Positions 33,451-41,918 of a stretch of DNA of 64,000 nucleotides are shown here, piece by piece. Numbering within the stretch: position 1 is the stretch's first letter; each line of letters starts with the position of its first letter. The DNA comes from JALCLA01 sp965653565 (GTDB lineage Bacteria; Pseudomonadota; Gammaproteobacteria; Xanthomonadales; Xanthomonadaceae): assembly GCA_965653565.1 (NCBI GenBank), contig CBFHAI010000014.1, forward strand, positions 1 through 64,000, read 5' to 3'. The notes under the pieces were generated by a model. It did not search any database and was not told the DNA's origin. It worked only from the letters and a program-made list of their open reading frames with translations. Position numbers and translations under genes: made by a program.

Positions 33451-33492
33451 GTTTCACCGACCGGCTCCGCACCTCGACGAGGCAGCGGACCG
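33415..33492 (+). promoter_or_regulatory. predicted thr attenuator (mutually exclusive hairpins)
   Basis: Arm 1:2 is ACCACG-CCCCG-CGTGGT (33415-33431), covering the Thr codons ACC-ACG. Arm 2:3 pairs GGTGCG, GCCG and TCG (33429-33442) with CGA, CGGC and CGCACC (33458-33473). Arm 3:4 is CGG-C-TCCGC, an inner CCTCG-A-CGAGG, then GCGGA-CCG (33462-33492). Stalling at Thr codons would hide arm 1 and favour 2:3 over 3:4, the classic logic. The 3:4 stem lacks a T-tract. Confidence 0.6.
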
Positions 33493-33544
33493 CGCAAGCG
33501 ACCCCCTTCCCGCCGCGATTCGGAGTCTCTTCCAGGAGGCTTTG

Positions 33545-36049
33545 ATGAACGCGCTCGCCCCAGACCCCGCCCCCGCGCCGCAACCGCAGCCCGCGCGCAC
33601 CGTGGCCCACAAGTTCGGCGGCACCAGCGTGGCGGATGCGCAGCGCTACCGGCATGTCGCGAGTTTGCTGCGCGAACGGCCCGAGACGCTGCAAGTGACG
33701 GTCGTATCAGCGATGCACGGCGTCACCGATGCGCTGATCGCGCTCGCCGAAACGGCGGTCTCCGGCGCCTCGTGGCACCCGCGCTGGGAATCGCTGCGCG
33801 ACCGCCATCTGTCGACCGCGCAAACGATTTCCGGCGCGGCTTTCGACGAAACCTCGGCCTGGCTCAACGCGCAATTCGATGAACTGGCGGCGCTGCTCGG
33901 CGCGGTGGCGTTGCTGGGCAGCGGCGCGGAAGCCGCGCTCGCGCGCGTGCACGGACTGGGCGAAGTCTGGTCGGCACGTTTGCTCGGCGCGGCGTTGCGT
34001 TCGCAGCACGACGACGTCGCCGTGCTCGATGCGCGCGAAGTGCTCGTCATCGGCCGCAACGAACTCGGCGTCGCGGTCGACTGGGAAACCAGCGCGCGCA
34101 ATCTGGCCGCGTGGCGCGCGCGTCATCCGCAGCCGCGCATCGTCGTGACCGGCTTCGTCGCGCGCGACGCCAGCGGCATGCCGACCACGCTCGGCCGCAA
34201 CGGCAGCGATTTCTCCGGCGCGATATTCGCCGCGTTGTTCGACGCCGGCGAACTGCACATCTGGACCGACGTCGACGGCGTGTTGTCGGCCGATCCGCGC
34301 TCCGTTCCCGAGGCCGTGCTGCTGCCGCGCATGTCCTACGACGAAGCCTGCGAACTGGCCTATTTCGGCGCCAAAGTGATCCATCCGCAGACGATGGCGC
34401 CGGCGATCGCGCGCGGCCTGCCGATCCTGATCCGCAACACGTTCAATCCGTCGCACCCGGGCACGCGCATCGATGCCGAAGGCGGCGGCGGTGCCGCGAT
34501 GCCGGCGAAGGGTCTGTCGCTCGCCTCCGACCTCGCGCTGCTCAATGTCGAAGGCAGCGGCATGATCGGCGTGCCCGGCACTGCCGAACGCGTGTTCGCG
34601 ACTTTGCGTGCAGCCGGCGTATCGGTGGTGATGATTTCGCAGGGTTCGTCGGAGCATTCGATCTGCTGCGTGGTGCGCGCCGCGCAGGCCGAAGCCGGCC
34701 GCGCGGCGTTGACGCGCGCGTTCGCGCCGGAACTGGCGCAGGGCCAGATCCAGCGCGTCACGGTCGAATCGAATATCAGCGTGCTCGCCGCCGTCGGCGA
34801 CGGCATGGCCGGAACGCCCGGCGTAGCCGCGCGCTTTTTCGGCGCGCTGGCGCGGGCCCGCGTCAATGTGCGTGCGATCGCGCAGGGCGCGTCCGAAAGG
34901 AATATTTCCGCCGCGATTTCGTCGCACGACGCCACCAAGGCGCTGCGCGCCGCGCACGCCGGTTTCTGGCTGTCGCCACAGACGATTTCGCTCGGCGTGA
35001 TCGGCCCGGGCAAGGTCGGCGCCGCCTTGCTCGATCAGATCGCCAGTGCCGCGCCGCGGCTGCATGCCGGCGCGAATCTCGACCTGCGCCTGCGCGCGCT
35101 CGCCAGCAGCCGCCGCATGCATCTGGCCGATGGCACCGGCGTCGCCACCCCATGGCGCGAGCGCCTCGAACAGGCGGAGGACTGCGATCTGGATGCCTTC
35201 GCCGCGCACGTGCACGCCGCGCATCTGCCGCACGCGGTGATCGTCGATTGCAGCGCGAGCCCGAAAGTGGCGGCGCGTTATGCCGAATGGCTGGCTGCCG
35301 GCATCCACGTGATCACGCCCAACAAGCAGGCCGGCGCCGGGCCGCTGGCGCAATGGCAGGCGATCCGCGATGCCGCGGCGCGCGGTGGCGCGCGCTTCCG
35401 CTACGAGGCCACGGTGGGCGCGGGGCTGCCGGTGATTTCAACCCTGCGCGATCTGCTCGATACCGGCGACGAATTGATTGCGGTCGAGGGAATTCTGTCC
35501 GGCACGCTCGCGTGGCTGTTCAATCGCTACGACGGCGAACAACCGTTCTCGCAACTGGTGCGTGAAGCGCACGAACTCGGCTACACCGAACCGGACGCTC
35601 GCGACGATCTTTCCGGCACCGACGTGGCGCGCAAACTGGTGATCCTCGCGCGCGAAGCCGGGCGCGAACTCAATCTCGACCAGGTGCAGGTGGAATCGCT
35701 GATCCCGCGCGAACTGGCCGAGGTTTCGCCGCAGGATTTCCTCGCCCGCCTCGGCGAATTCGACGACGCGATGCGCACGCGCCACGCACGCGCCGATGCC
35801 GGCGGAAACGTGTTGCGCTATGTCGCGCGGCTCGATGGCGACGGCGCACGCGTCGGCCTGGTCGAACTGCCATCGACGCACGCCTTCGCCCACCTGCAAC
35901 TGACCGACAACATCGTGCAGTACAGCACCCGGCGCTACTGCCACAACCCGCTGATCGTGCAAGGCCCCGGCGCCGGGCCCGAGGTCACCGCGGCCGGCGT
36001 GTTCGCCGATCTGCTGCGCGTCGGCGCCGCACTCGGAGCGCGCCTGTGA
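33545..36049 (+). CDS. thrA: bifunctional aspartate kinase / homoserine dehydrogenase I
   Basis: Catalyses the first and third steps of the threonine/methionine branch. It is 834 aa from the ATG at 33545, with AGGAGG 5 bp upstream; a TTG just before it is ignored. The kinase domain has VAHKFGGTSVADAQRYR, FSGAIFAALFDAGELHIWTDVDGV and AKVIHPQTM. Two ACT-type regulatory segments follow (about 315-460), then the dehydrogenase with LGVIGPGKVGAALLDQ and GILSGTLAWLFNRYD. It overlaps thrB by 1 bp. Confidence 0.97.
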   Translation: MNALAPDPAPAPQPQPARTVAHKFGGTSVADAQRYRHVASLLRERPETLQVTVVSAMHGVTDALIALAETAVSGASWHPRWESLRDRHLSTAQTISGAAFDETSAWLNAQFDELAALLGAVALLGSGAEAALARVHGLGEVWSARLLGAALRSQHDDVAVLDAREVLVIGRNELGVAVDWETSARNLAAWRARHPQPRIVVTGFVARDASGMPTTLGRNGSDFSGAIFAALFDAGELHIWTDVDGVLSADPRSVPEAVLLPRMSYDEACELAYFGAKVIHPQTMAPAIARGLPILIRNTFNPSHPGTRIDAEGGGGAAMPAKGLSLASDLALLNVEGSGMIGVPGTAERVFATLRAAGVSVVMISQGSSEHSICCVVRAAQAEAGRAALTRAFAPELAQGQIQRVTVESNISVLAAVGDGMAGTPGVAARFFGALARARVNVRAIAQGASERNISAAISSHDATKALRAAHAGFWLSPQTISLGVIGPGKVGAALLDQIASAAPRLHAGANLDLRLRALASSRRMHLADGTGVATPWRERLEQAEDCDLDAFAAHVHAAHLPHAVIVDCSASPKVAARYAEWLAAGIHVITPNKQAGAGPLAQWQAIRDAAARGGARFRYEATVGAGLPVISTLRDLLDTGDELIAVEGILSGTLAWLFNRYDGEQPFSQLVREAHELGYTEPDARDDLSGTDVARKLVILAREAGRELNLDQVQVESLIPRELAEVSPQDFLARLGEFDDAMRTRHARADAGGNVLRYVARLDGDGARVGLVELPSTHAFAHLQLTDNIVQYSTRRYCHNPLIVQGPGAGPEVTAAGVFADLLRVGAALGARL

Positions 36050-36969
36050 TGCGTCTGCAGGCAAGCGCCTTCGCGCCGGCGAGCGTCGGCAATGTGGCGG
36101 TGGGTTTCGATCTGCTCGGCCACAGCGTGGCCGGCCCGGGCGATCGCGCGACGGTGCGCCGCATCGCCACACCCGCGGTGCACATCGCGACCGTGCGCGG
36201 CATCGCCGGCGATCTGCCGCGCGAAGCCGAACGCAATACCGCGGGGCGCGCGCTGCTATCGATGCGCGCGAGCCTCGGCCTGCCGTTCGGCTTCGAACTC
36301 GAACTCGACAAAGGCATCGCACTGGGTTCGGGCATGGGCGGCTCGGCCGCCTCGTGCGTGGCCGCGCTGGTCGCCGCCAATGCACTGCTCGACGAGCCGC
36401 TGTCGCGCGAGGCCTTGTACCCGTTCGCACTCGACGGCGAAGCGGTGGCGAGCGGCGGCCGGCACGGCGACAACCTCGGCGCGATGCTGCTCGGCGGACT
36501 CGTGCTCGCTACTGCCGATCGGCTCGTGAAACTCGAGGTTCCCGATTACTGGCACTGCGTTCTCGTACATCCCGAACAAGTGCTCGAAACGCGCCGTGCG
36601 CGAGAAGCGCTCGCCGGAACTTATGAACTGAAAGGATTCGTCGCACAAAGCGCCAACCTCGCGCTCGTGCTGAGCGGCTGCGCGCGCGCTGACGCATCGC
36701 TGGTTCGTGCGGGGCTGGCGGACGTGCTGGTCGAACCGCGCCGCGCGCCGTTGATTCCCGGCTTCGCAGCAGTAAAACAGGCCGCACTCGACGCCAACGC
36801 GATGGGCGCCAGCATCTCGGGCGCCGGCCCCAGCGTGTTTGCCTGGTTCGAAACCCGCGCCGCCGCCGAGGCGGCGGTGCTGCCGATGCAGGCGGGATTC
36901 TCCGCGGTCGGCGTCGATTCGCAGGCCTGGGTTTCGCCGATCGCCGGCCCCGCCGCGGAGGTGCTGTGA
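36049..36969 (+). CDS. thrB: homoserine kinase
   Basis: Phosphorylates homoserine. The 306 aa GHMP-kinase-fold protein has the N-terminal ASAFAPASVGNVAVGFDLLGH and the ATP loop ALGSGMGGSAASCVAAL (about 87-103). The C-terminal GASISGAGPSVFAWF is motif 3. I chose the ATG at 36049, in TGATG overlap with the thrA stop; the GTG one codon upstream is possible. Confidence 0.97.
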   Translation: MRLQASAFAPASVGNVAVGFDLLGHSVAGPGDRATVRRIATPAVHIATVRGIAGDLPREAERNTAGRALLSMRASLGLPFGFELELDKGIALGSGMGGSAASCVAALVAANALLDEPLSREALYPFALDGEAVASGGRHGDNLGAMLLGGLVLATADRLVKLEVPDYWHCVLVHPEQVLETRRAREALAGTYELKGFVAQSANLALVLSGCARADASLVRAGLADVLVEPRRAPLIPGFAAVKQAALDANAMGASISGAGPSVFAWFETRAAAEAAVLPMQAGFSAVGVDSQAWVSPIAGPAAEVL

Positions 36970-38258
36970 TGCGCTTCGTTTCCACGCGCGGCAACACCCC
37001 TGCGACATCGCTGTCGGATGCGTTGGCGGCCGGGCTTGCGCCGGACGGTGGCCTGTTCGTCCCCGAGAAATTGCCGACGCTGGGGACGGACGATTTCCGC
37101 AACTGCGATTCGCTGCCCGAAGTCGCAAGCGCACTGCTGCGACCCTTCTTTGCCGGCGACGACCTGCAATCGCAACTCGCGCCCATCTGCGCCGAAGCAT
37201 TCGACTTCGACGCGCCGTTGCGCGAACTCGACGATACGACCTTCCTGCTCGAACTTTTCCACGGACCGACGGCGGCGTTCAAGGACTACGGCGCCCGCTT
37301 CCTCGCCGCCTGCCTGAAGCGCCTGCGCGCTGCCGACGACCCGCCGCTGACGATCCTGGTCGCCACCTCCGGCGACACCGGCGCCGCGGTCGGCGGTGCG
37401 TTCCATGGCATCGATGGATTGCGCGTCGTGATCCTGTATCCCGACGGCCGCGTCTCGCCGCGACAGGCGCACCAGTTGGGCGCCTTCGGCGACAACGTCA
37501 AGGCCTACCGCGTCGCCGGCAGCTTCGACGACTGCCAGGCCCTCGCCAAGCGCGCCTTGAACGACGCCGACCTGCAGCGCCAGGTTCCACTCAGCTCCGC
37601 CAACAGCATCAGCCTCGGCCGCCTGCTGCCGCAGATGGCTTACTACGCGCACGCGGCGATCAAATTCTTCCGCGAAAAAGGCGAATCGCTGAACTTCATC
37701 GTCCCGACCGGAAACCTCGGCAACGCGCTGGCGGCTGCGCTGGCACGCGCAGCCGGCGTGTCGATCGGACGCATCGAACTTGCCACCAACGCAAATCGCA
37801 CCTTGCCGGATTTTTTTGCGGGAGCGGCCTACTCGCCGCGTGCCAGTGTCCCGACGCTGGCCAACGCAATGGATGTCGGCGCACCGAGCAACTTCGAACG
37901 GCTGCGTTGGTTGATCCCCGACGATGCGCGTTTGCGAAGTGAGTTTTCGGCGTTTTCCGTCAGTGATGCGCAGATTCGCGAGACGATTCGCGCGGTATGG
38001 GATCGCCATGCCGTAGCCGTGTGTCCGCACACGGCAACCGGCATGTTCCGACGCGAAGCGTTTCGCGATGACGGCAAGCGCTGGGCCGTCGCGGCGACTG
38101 CGCATCCGGCAAAGTTCGAGTCGGTGATCGAACCGCTGATCGGCACGGTGGTGGAGCCACCGCCGGCATTGGCGAAGTTGCTGGCGAAAAGGAGTTTTGC
38201 CGAGGGGATGGGGAATAAGTATGGGGAGTTGGTGAGGGTGCTTGGTACGCGGGTCTGA
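36969..38258 (+). CDS. thrC: threonine synthase
   Basis: PLP enzyme converting phosphohomoserine to threonine. The 429 aa protein starts MRFVSTRGNTPATSLSDALAAGLAPDGGLFVPE. The PLP Lys is in PTAAFKDYGARFLAA (about K107) and the substrate motif is ATSGDTGAAVGGAFHG. Start at 36969 in TGATG overlap with thrB, so thrABC is translationally coupled. No terminator with a T-tract follows; an R2 hairpin lies 108 bp downstream. Confidence 0.97.
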   Translation: MRFVSTRGNTPATSLSDALAAGLAPDGGLFVPEKLPTLGTDDFRNCDSLPEVASALLRPFFAGDDLQSQLAPICAEAFDFDAPLRELDDTTFLLELFHGPTAAFKDYGARFLAACLKRLRAADDPPLTILVATSGDTGAAVGGAFHGIDGLRVVILYPDGRVSPRQAHQLGAFGDNVKAYRVAGSFDDCQALAKRALNDADLQRQVPLSSANSISLGRLLPQMAYYAHAAIKFFREKGESLNFIVPTGNLGNALAAALARAAGVSIGRIELATNANRTLPDFFAGAAYSPRASVPTLANAMDVGAPSNFERLRWLIPDDARLRSEFSAFSVSDAQIRETIRAVWDRHAVAVCPHTATGMFRREAFRDDGKRWAVAATAHPAKFESVIEPLIGTVVEPPPALAKLLAKRSFAEGMGNKYGELVRVLGTRV

Positions 38259-38365
38259 TTTTTGACCTGCAATCTCGTTGGTTCTTGCGAATGTGGAATC
38301 CAATGATTTTGGCGGTTCGCCTTTTTCGACGCCGCTCCCAGTCGGCTCTTGGGGCACAACAATTT

Positions 38366-38393
38366 CGTCATTCCCGCCTCCGCGGGAATGACG
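38366..38393. repeat. R2 hairpin repeat between thrC and the exported-protein cluster
   Basis: CGTCATTCCCGC-CTCC-GCGGGAATGACG is a perfect 12-bp inverted repeat, the cleanest copy of this family in the window. It lies between convergent genes and could serve as a bidirectional transcription barrier. Confidence 0.85.
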
Positions 38394-38452
38394 GAGATTG
38401 ACGTCGCCAAGCGAGCGCCGTCATTCCAAACATTTTGCGAAAACTAAAAAAC

Positions 38453-38764
38453 CTACCGAAACTCCGCCCGCTCGATCGTATTGGTCTGCAGCAGAATCTC
38501 CTGATCCTTCTGATTCGACAGCACCACCCAGCCCGGCCCGAAATCGAGCACCACGCCGGCGATTTCCTGGTAGCCGACCATCACCACGACGCGGCGGCTC
38601 TGTTCTTTGCTCTGGCGCAGCATTTTCTCCAGACGCGCCATGTAGCCATGGGTGGTGGGCACGGTCATCGCGTGCGGCATGGGGGCCGGCGCGGGTTGCG
38701 GTTGGGCGGTTGCGGCGAGCGGTAACAGGGCGAACAAAGCCAGAGTGGCGAAGCGGCGGGTCAT
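38453..38764 (-). CDS. small exported protein, paralogue of the upstream gene
   Basis: 103 aa with a Sec signal peptide (MTRRFATLALFALLPLAATA, then QPQP). The mature part (YMARLEKMLRQSKEQSRR onward) aligns without gaps over about 60 residues with the neighbour at 38821, sharing L..ML..S...R, I.GVV, NQ....IL and I..(A)E. The short alternating hydrophobic pattern suggests a small beta-barrel such as an Sm or SH3-like fold. That is inference, and the function is unknown. It is third in a likely operon with a lipoprotein phosphodiesterase. Confidence 0.75.
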   Translation of the reverse strand: MTRRFATLALFALLPLAATAQPQPAPAPMPHAMTVPTTHGYMARLEKMLRQSKEQSRRVVVMVGYQEIAGVVLDFGPGWVVLSNQKDQEILLQTNTIERAEFR

Positions 38765-38820
38765 CGGAATTCCTTCAGGAAGTGGCGAACGGGAAGCGAG
38801 GCGCAATCGGGAGACAAAAC

Positions 38821-39114
38821 TCAGTCGCCTTCGACCGCGTCGATCCACTCGCGACGAATGAGGATGCGGCCGTGTTCCTGGTTCGCGGCGACGACGGCAT
38901 CGCCGGAAATTTCCTTCACCACGCCGGGGATGCTCTGGCCCTTGATATGGAAGACCAGGCCGCGCTTGTTGTCGCGGCTGTTGGCGAGCATGCCGTCGAG
39001 CTGCTGTTCGAAAGTCTTGCCGGCGGCGGGGGCGGCTTCGGGAGCGGCGACCGCGAACGAAGCGGCCAGGGCGAGCGCGATGGGCGCGGCATAGAAAGCG
39101 GTGCGCAGACTCAT
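38821..39114 (-). CDS. small exported protein with Sm/SH3-like pattern
   Basis: 97 aa with a signal peptide (MSLRTAFYAAPIALALAASFAVA). The mature region FEQQLDGMLANSRDNKRGLV, then IPGVVKEISGDAVVAANQEHGRILIRREWIDAVE, matches the downstream gene without gaps, so the two look like an old tandem duplication. Its ATG overlaps the stop of the EEP-family lipoprotein gene by 4 bp, implying coupled expression. Function unknown. Confidence 0.78.
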   Translation of the reverse strand: MSLRTAFYAAPIALALAASFAVAAPEAAPAAGKTFEQQLDGMLANSRDNKRGLVFHIKGQSIPGVVKEISGDAVVAANQEHGRILIRREWIDAVEGD

Positions 39115-40349
39115 GGGGTTTCTCCGGGTGGGTTCGACGGGGCGCGCGCCAGATCGAGCCACACGAGGTGGTGATCGGATGCGTCGGCCCAGGGAACGTG
39201 CAGCTGGGGAGAAACCGGCCAGAAAATTCCGCCGTCGGTGACGGCCAATCCGCGCGACGGCAAGACATAATCGAGGCGCAGCGTGCCGGCCTGCGGACCG
39301 AAGTCGCCGGTGTGCCAATGGGTGTCACCACTGCGCGGCAAACCGTAGTCGGCGGCACGTGCGGCGCCGCCGTCGGCACGCGGCACGAAGCTCGAATCGA
39401 CGCGCGGATGCGCCAGCAATGCGGCGATCGTCGCGTGATCGCCGTCGCCGTCGTTGGCATCGGCGTTCTGATCGCCGGCGATCACGAACTGCGCATCGCC
39501 GGAAAGCGCGCCACAGCGGCCGCGATCGTCGCACAGCCACGATTTGTCGCCTTCGCCATCGAGATATTCCAGCCAGAGCCTGATCTCGTCGCTGTTGCGC
39601 AGGCCATTGCGATTTTCCGCGCCGTCGAACACCGGCGGCGTCGGATGCGACACGAGGAAATGAACTTCGCCGAGCGGTGTGGCGATGGGCAGATCCCAGT
39701 GCGATTTCGACGACAGCCGCAATTGTTCCCAGGTGGCGTCCGGATGGAACGGCGTGCCGTCCGGATTCATCGGCCGCGACGCGTTCGGCAGATCCTTCCA
39801 GCGCAGATGCTGGAACGTGCGCGCGTTCGCCGCGTCGATCGGAAAACGCGACAGCACCAGCATGCCGTATTGCCCCGGATAACGGCCGAATCCCCAGGCA
39901 TCGTCGGGGCCGCCGATTTCACCGTCGCCGTTCAGATCCAACCCGCTCGGCTCGCCGGTATTGACCGGTGCGAAGTAGCGATGCTCGTAGCGGATCGGCA
40001 TCTGGCCCGATTGCGATACGTCGAGATAGCGCGCCTGGAAAAGATCGGCGGCGCGGCCTTCGTCGTCGTAGTCGAATTCGTTGAGCAGCAGGACATCCGG
40101 CCGCAGATGCTGGATCACGGTGGCGATGCGCCTGGCGCGCTCGTCGTCGTTCTCCAGGCGCTGGATCAGGCCGCCGGCGACATCGGCATAGAACGACACG
40201 TTGTAGGTCGCGAAGCGCACCGTCGGCGCCGGCGGTGGCGGCGTGTCCGCGATGGCGGCGGTCGCGGCGGTCTGGGCGTCGGCCGCGTCGCGCTGGCAAC
40301 CGGCGATCGGCAAGGTCATGGCGAGCAGGAGCAGCAGGAAGATGCGCAT
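39111..40349 (-). CDS. endonuclease/exonuclease/phosphatase-family lipoprotein
   Basis: 412 aa with a lipoprotein signal (MRIFLLLLLAMTLPIAGCQRD; lipobox IAGC, Cys18). The EEP fold is shown by VRFATYNVSFYAD, DVLLLNEFDYDDEGRAADLF (metal-binding Glu), FVIAGDQNADANDGDGDH, and LRLDYVLPSRGL with DASDHHLVWLDL at the end (Asp/His). It probably hydrolyses phosphodiesters or phosphomonoesters at the outer membrane; the substrate is unknown. It includes an EF-hand-like DLNGDGEIGGPDD loop. First gene of a three-gene unit. Confidence 0.85.
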   Translation of the reverse strand: MRIFLLLLLAMTLPIAGCQRDAADAQTAATAAIADTPPPPAPTVRFATYNVSFYADVAGGLIQRLENDDERARRIATVIQHLRPDVLLLNEFDYDDEGRAADLFQARYLDVSQSGQMPIRYEHRYFAPVNTGEPSGLDLNGDGEIGGPDDAWGFGRYPGQYGMLVLSRFPIDAANARTFQHLRWKDLPNASRPMNPDGTPFHPDATWEQLRLSSKSHWDLPIATPLGEVHFLVSHPTPPVFDGAENRNGLRNSDEIRLWLEYLDGEGDKSWLCDDRGRCGALSGDAQFVIAGDQNADANDGDGDHATIAALLAHPRVDSSFVPRADGGAARAADYGLPRSGDTHWHTGDFGPQAGTLRLDYVLPSRGLAVTDGGIFWPVSPQLHVPWADASDHHLVWLDLARAPSNPPGETP

Positions 40350-40381
40350 GCGGCCGATTGTGGCACGCGTCTGCGACGGCT

Positions 40382-41077
40382 TCACTGCCAGCCGTTTTCT
40401 CCGAGCCGCTGCAGCGGCTGGAACCGCGATTTGTAATGCATCTTCGGATGCCCGTCGATCCAGTAACCCAGATACAAATGCGGCAGGCTTTGCGCGCGGG
40501 CGAGTGCGATCTGGCGCAGGATCGCGCAGGTGCCGAGGCTGCGCGCGGCGTGATCGGGCGAGAAGAAGGTGTACACCGCCGACAAACCCTGCGGCAGGAA
40601 ATCGGTGACGGCCACGGCGAGCAGTTCATCGCCCGCGCGCAATTCGACGAAGCGCGTCGGGCTCCACGGACTGGCGAGAAAACGCTCGAAATCTTCTTCC
40701 GCCGGATCGTCCATGCCGCCGCCCGCATGACGCGCCGCGAGATAGCGCCGGTACAGCGCGAAGTTCTCGTCGGTGCGCGCGGCGGGCGCCACGTGCATGG
40801 TCAGATCTTCGTTGCGCTTGATGCAGCGGCGCTGGCTGCGGTCGGGCACGAATTCACCCACCGCCACGCGCGCCGCGACACAGGCGCGGCAGGTCGCGCA
40901 ATGCGGTCGATACACATGCCCGCCCGAACGGCGGAACCCGCGCTCCACCGCCATCCCGTACACCTGCGGCAAGCCGCGCGCGAGTGGATCGATCACCAGA
41001 TTGCGCGCGGTTTTGCCGGCGAAGTAGCCGCAGGGATGCTCCAGGGTCTGGAACACGCGGATGAGGTCGGATTTCAT
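40382..41077 (-). CDS. bpt: aspartate/glutamate leucyltransferase
   Basis: Adds leucine to N-terminal Asp/Glu of proteins, marking them for ClpAP degradation (N-degron pathway). The 231 aa protein has the N-terminal Cys in TLEHPCGYFAG and the paired cysteines in CATCRACVAARV, as in ATE/Bpt enzymes. AVYTFFSPDHAARSLGTCAI and YLGYWIDGHPKMHYKSRFQP are the GNAT-like core. Start at 41077. Confidence 0.95.
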   Translation of the reverse strand: MKSDLIRVFQTLEHPCGYFAGKTARNLVIDPLARGLPQVYGMAVERGFRRSGGHVYRPHCATCRACVAARVAVGEFVPDRSQRRCIKRNEDLTMHVAPAARTDENFALYRRYLAARHAGGGMDDPAEEDFERFLASPWSPTRFVELRAGDELLAVAVTDFLPQGLSAVYTFFSPDHAARSLGTCAILRQIALARAQSLPHLYLGYWIDGHPKMHYKSRFQPLQRLGENGWQ

Positions 41078-41104
41078 GCGTACATCATCGCGCGTTTTTG
41101 GAAA

Positions 41105-41212
41105 GCAGGGATTAGGGGTTAGTACCTAGGGCGGCTTCGTGCGAGGTCGGCGCGCAGCGATGCGTTTCGGTCGGGGCGCCCTCGCTACTCGCCCCTGCTC
41201 TTCCCCTGCTCC
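41105..41212. repeat. R1 hairpin repeat, copy E
   Basis: The left arm GCAGGGATTAGGGGTTAGTACC runs to TAGGGCGG; the right arm GGGGCGCCCTCGCTACTCGC runs to CTTCCCCTGCTCC. The right arm encodes the last eight or so codons and the stop of the Nudix gene on the minus strand. Confidence 0.85.
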
Positions 41213-41748
41213 ACCAGCCACTTCCGCGCCATGCGCCGCACCGACGCATCGGCCGACTCATCGTGCGCCACATCCACCACCGGCCGCCACGCCAGCGCGT
41301 GCGATTCCTCGCTCACCACGAAGCGTTCGTCGGCGCCGGCGCGCACCACGTAGCGGACGTCGTAGTGATAGTGATCGGGGTCGGATTTGCGGGCCGGGAT
41401 CAGATGGCGATCCAGGTCGAAAATGGCGCGGCTAGGTAAGCGCAGATTCGGCACACCGGTTTCCTCTTCGGCTTCGCGCAGCGCGACGCCGGGCAGATCG
41501 GCATCGCCATCGGCGTGGCCCCCGGGCTGCAGCCACAGTTCGAGTTTGCGGTGATGGGTCAGCAGCACGCGGTCGCCGTCCTCGCTCACCACCCAGGCCG
41601 AGCCGGTGAAATGGCCCGGCGCGTGGCGGCGTTCGAAGACCTCGGCGGAGGACTGCAGGAAGGCTTCGAATTGCGCGACGGTGTCGGCGTCTTGCGGATG
41701 GCGCGCGAGGTAGTCGGCGAAGGCGGCGGCGAGTTCGGGATGCGTCAC
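41185..41748 (-). CDS. Nudix hydrolase
   Basis: Hydrolase of a nucleoside diphosphate-X compound; substrate unknown. It is 187 aa from the GTG at 41748 (MTHPELAAAFADYLARHP); a TTG at 41805 would add 19 residues. The Nudix box reads PGGHADGDADLPGVALREAEEETGV: REAEEETG is intact, but the upstream Glu of GX5EX7REUXEEXGU is replaced by Ala. The final residues (EQGKSRGE) are encoded by R1 copy E. Confidence 0.85.
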   Translation of the reverse strand: MTHPELAAAFADYLARHPQDADTVAQFEAFLQSSAEVFERRHAPGHFTGSAWVVSEDGDRVLLTHHRKLELWLQPGGHADGDADLPGVALREAEEETGVPNLRLPSRAIFDLDRHLIPARKSDPDHYHYDVRYVVRAGADERFVVSEESHALAWRPVVDVAHDESADASVRRMARKWLVEQGKSRGE

Positions 41749-41918
41749 GGCGGTCGATCGGCTGAACACAAAGGGGGCAAAGCATAGCCGCTGCACTCGT
41801 CGCAACGCGGCTTGCCGCTCCCAGCGGGCTGGGCTAAGGTTGCCCGTCGCGCCGCTCAGCGGGGAGCGTCGGCCACGGTTGGCCGGCTTGCGACGCCGAT
41901 TTTCACGGGGAAGTCCAC

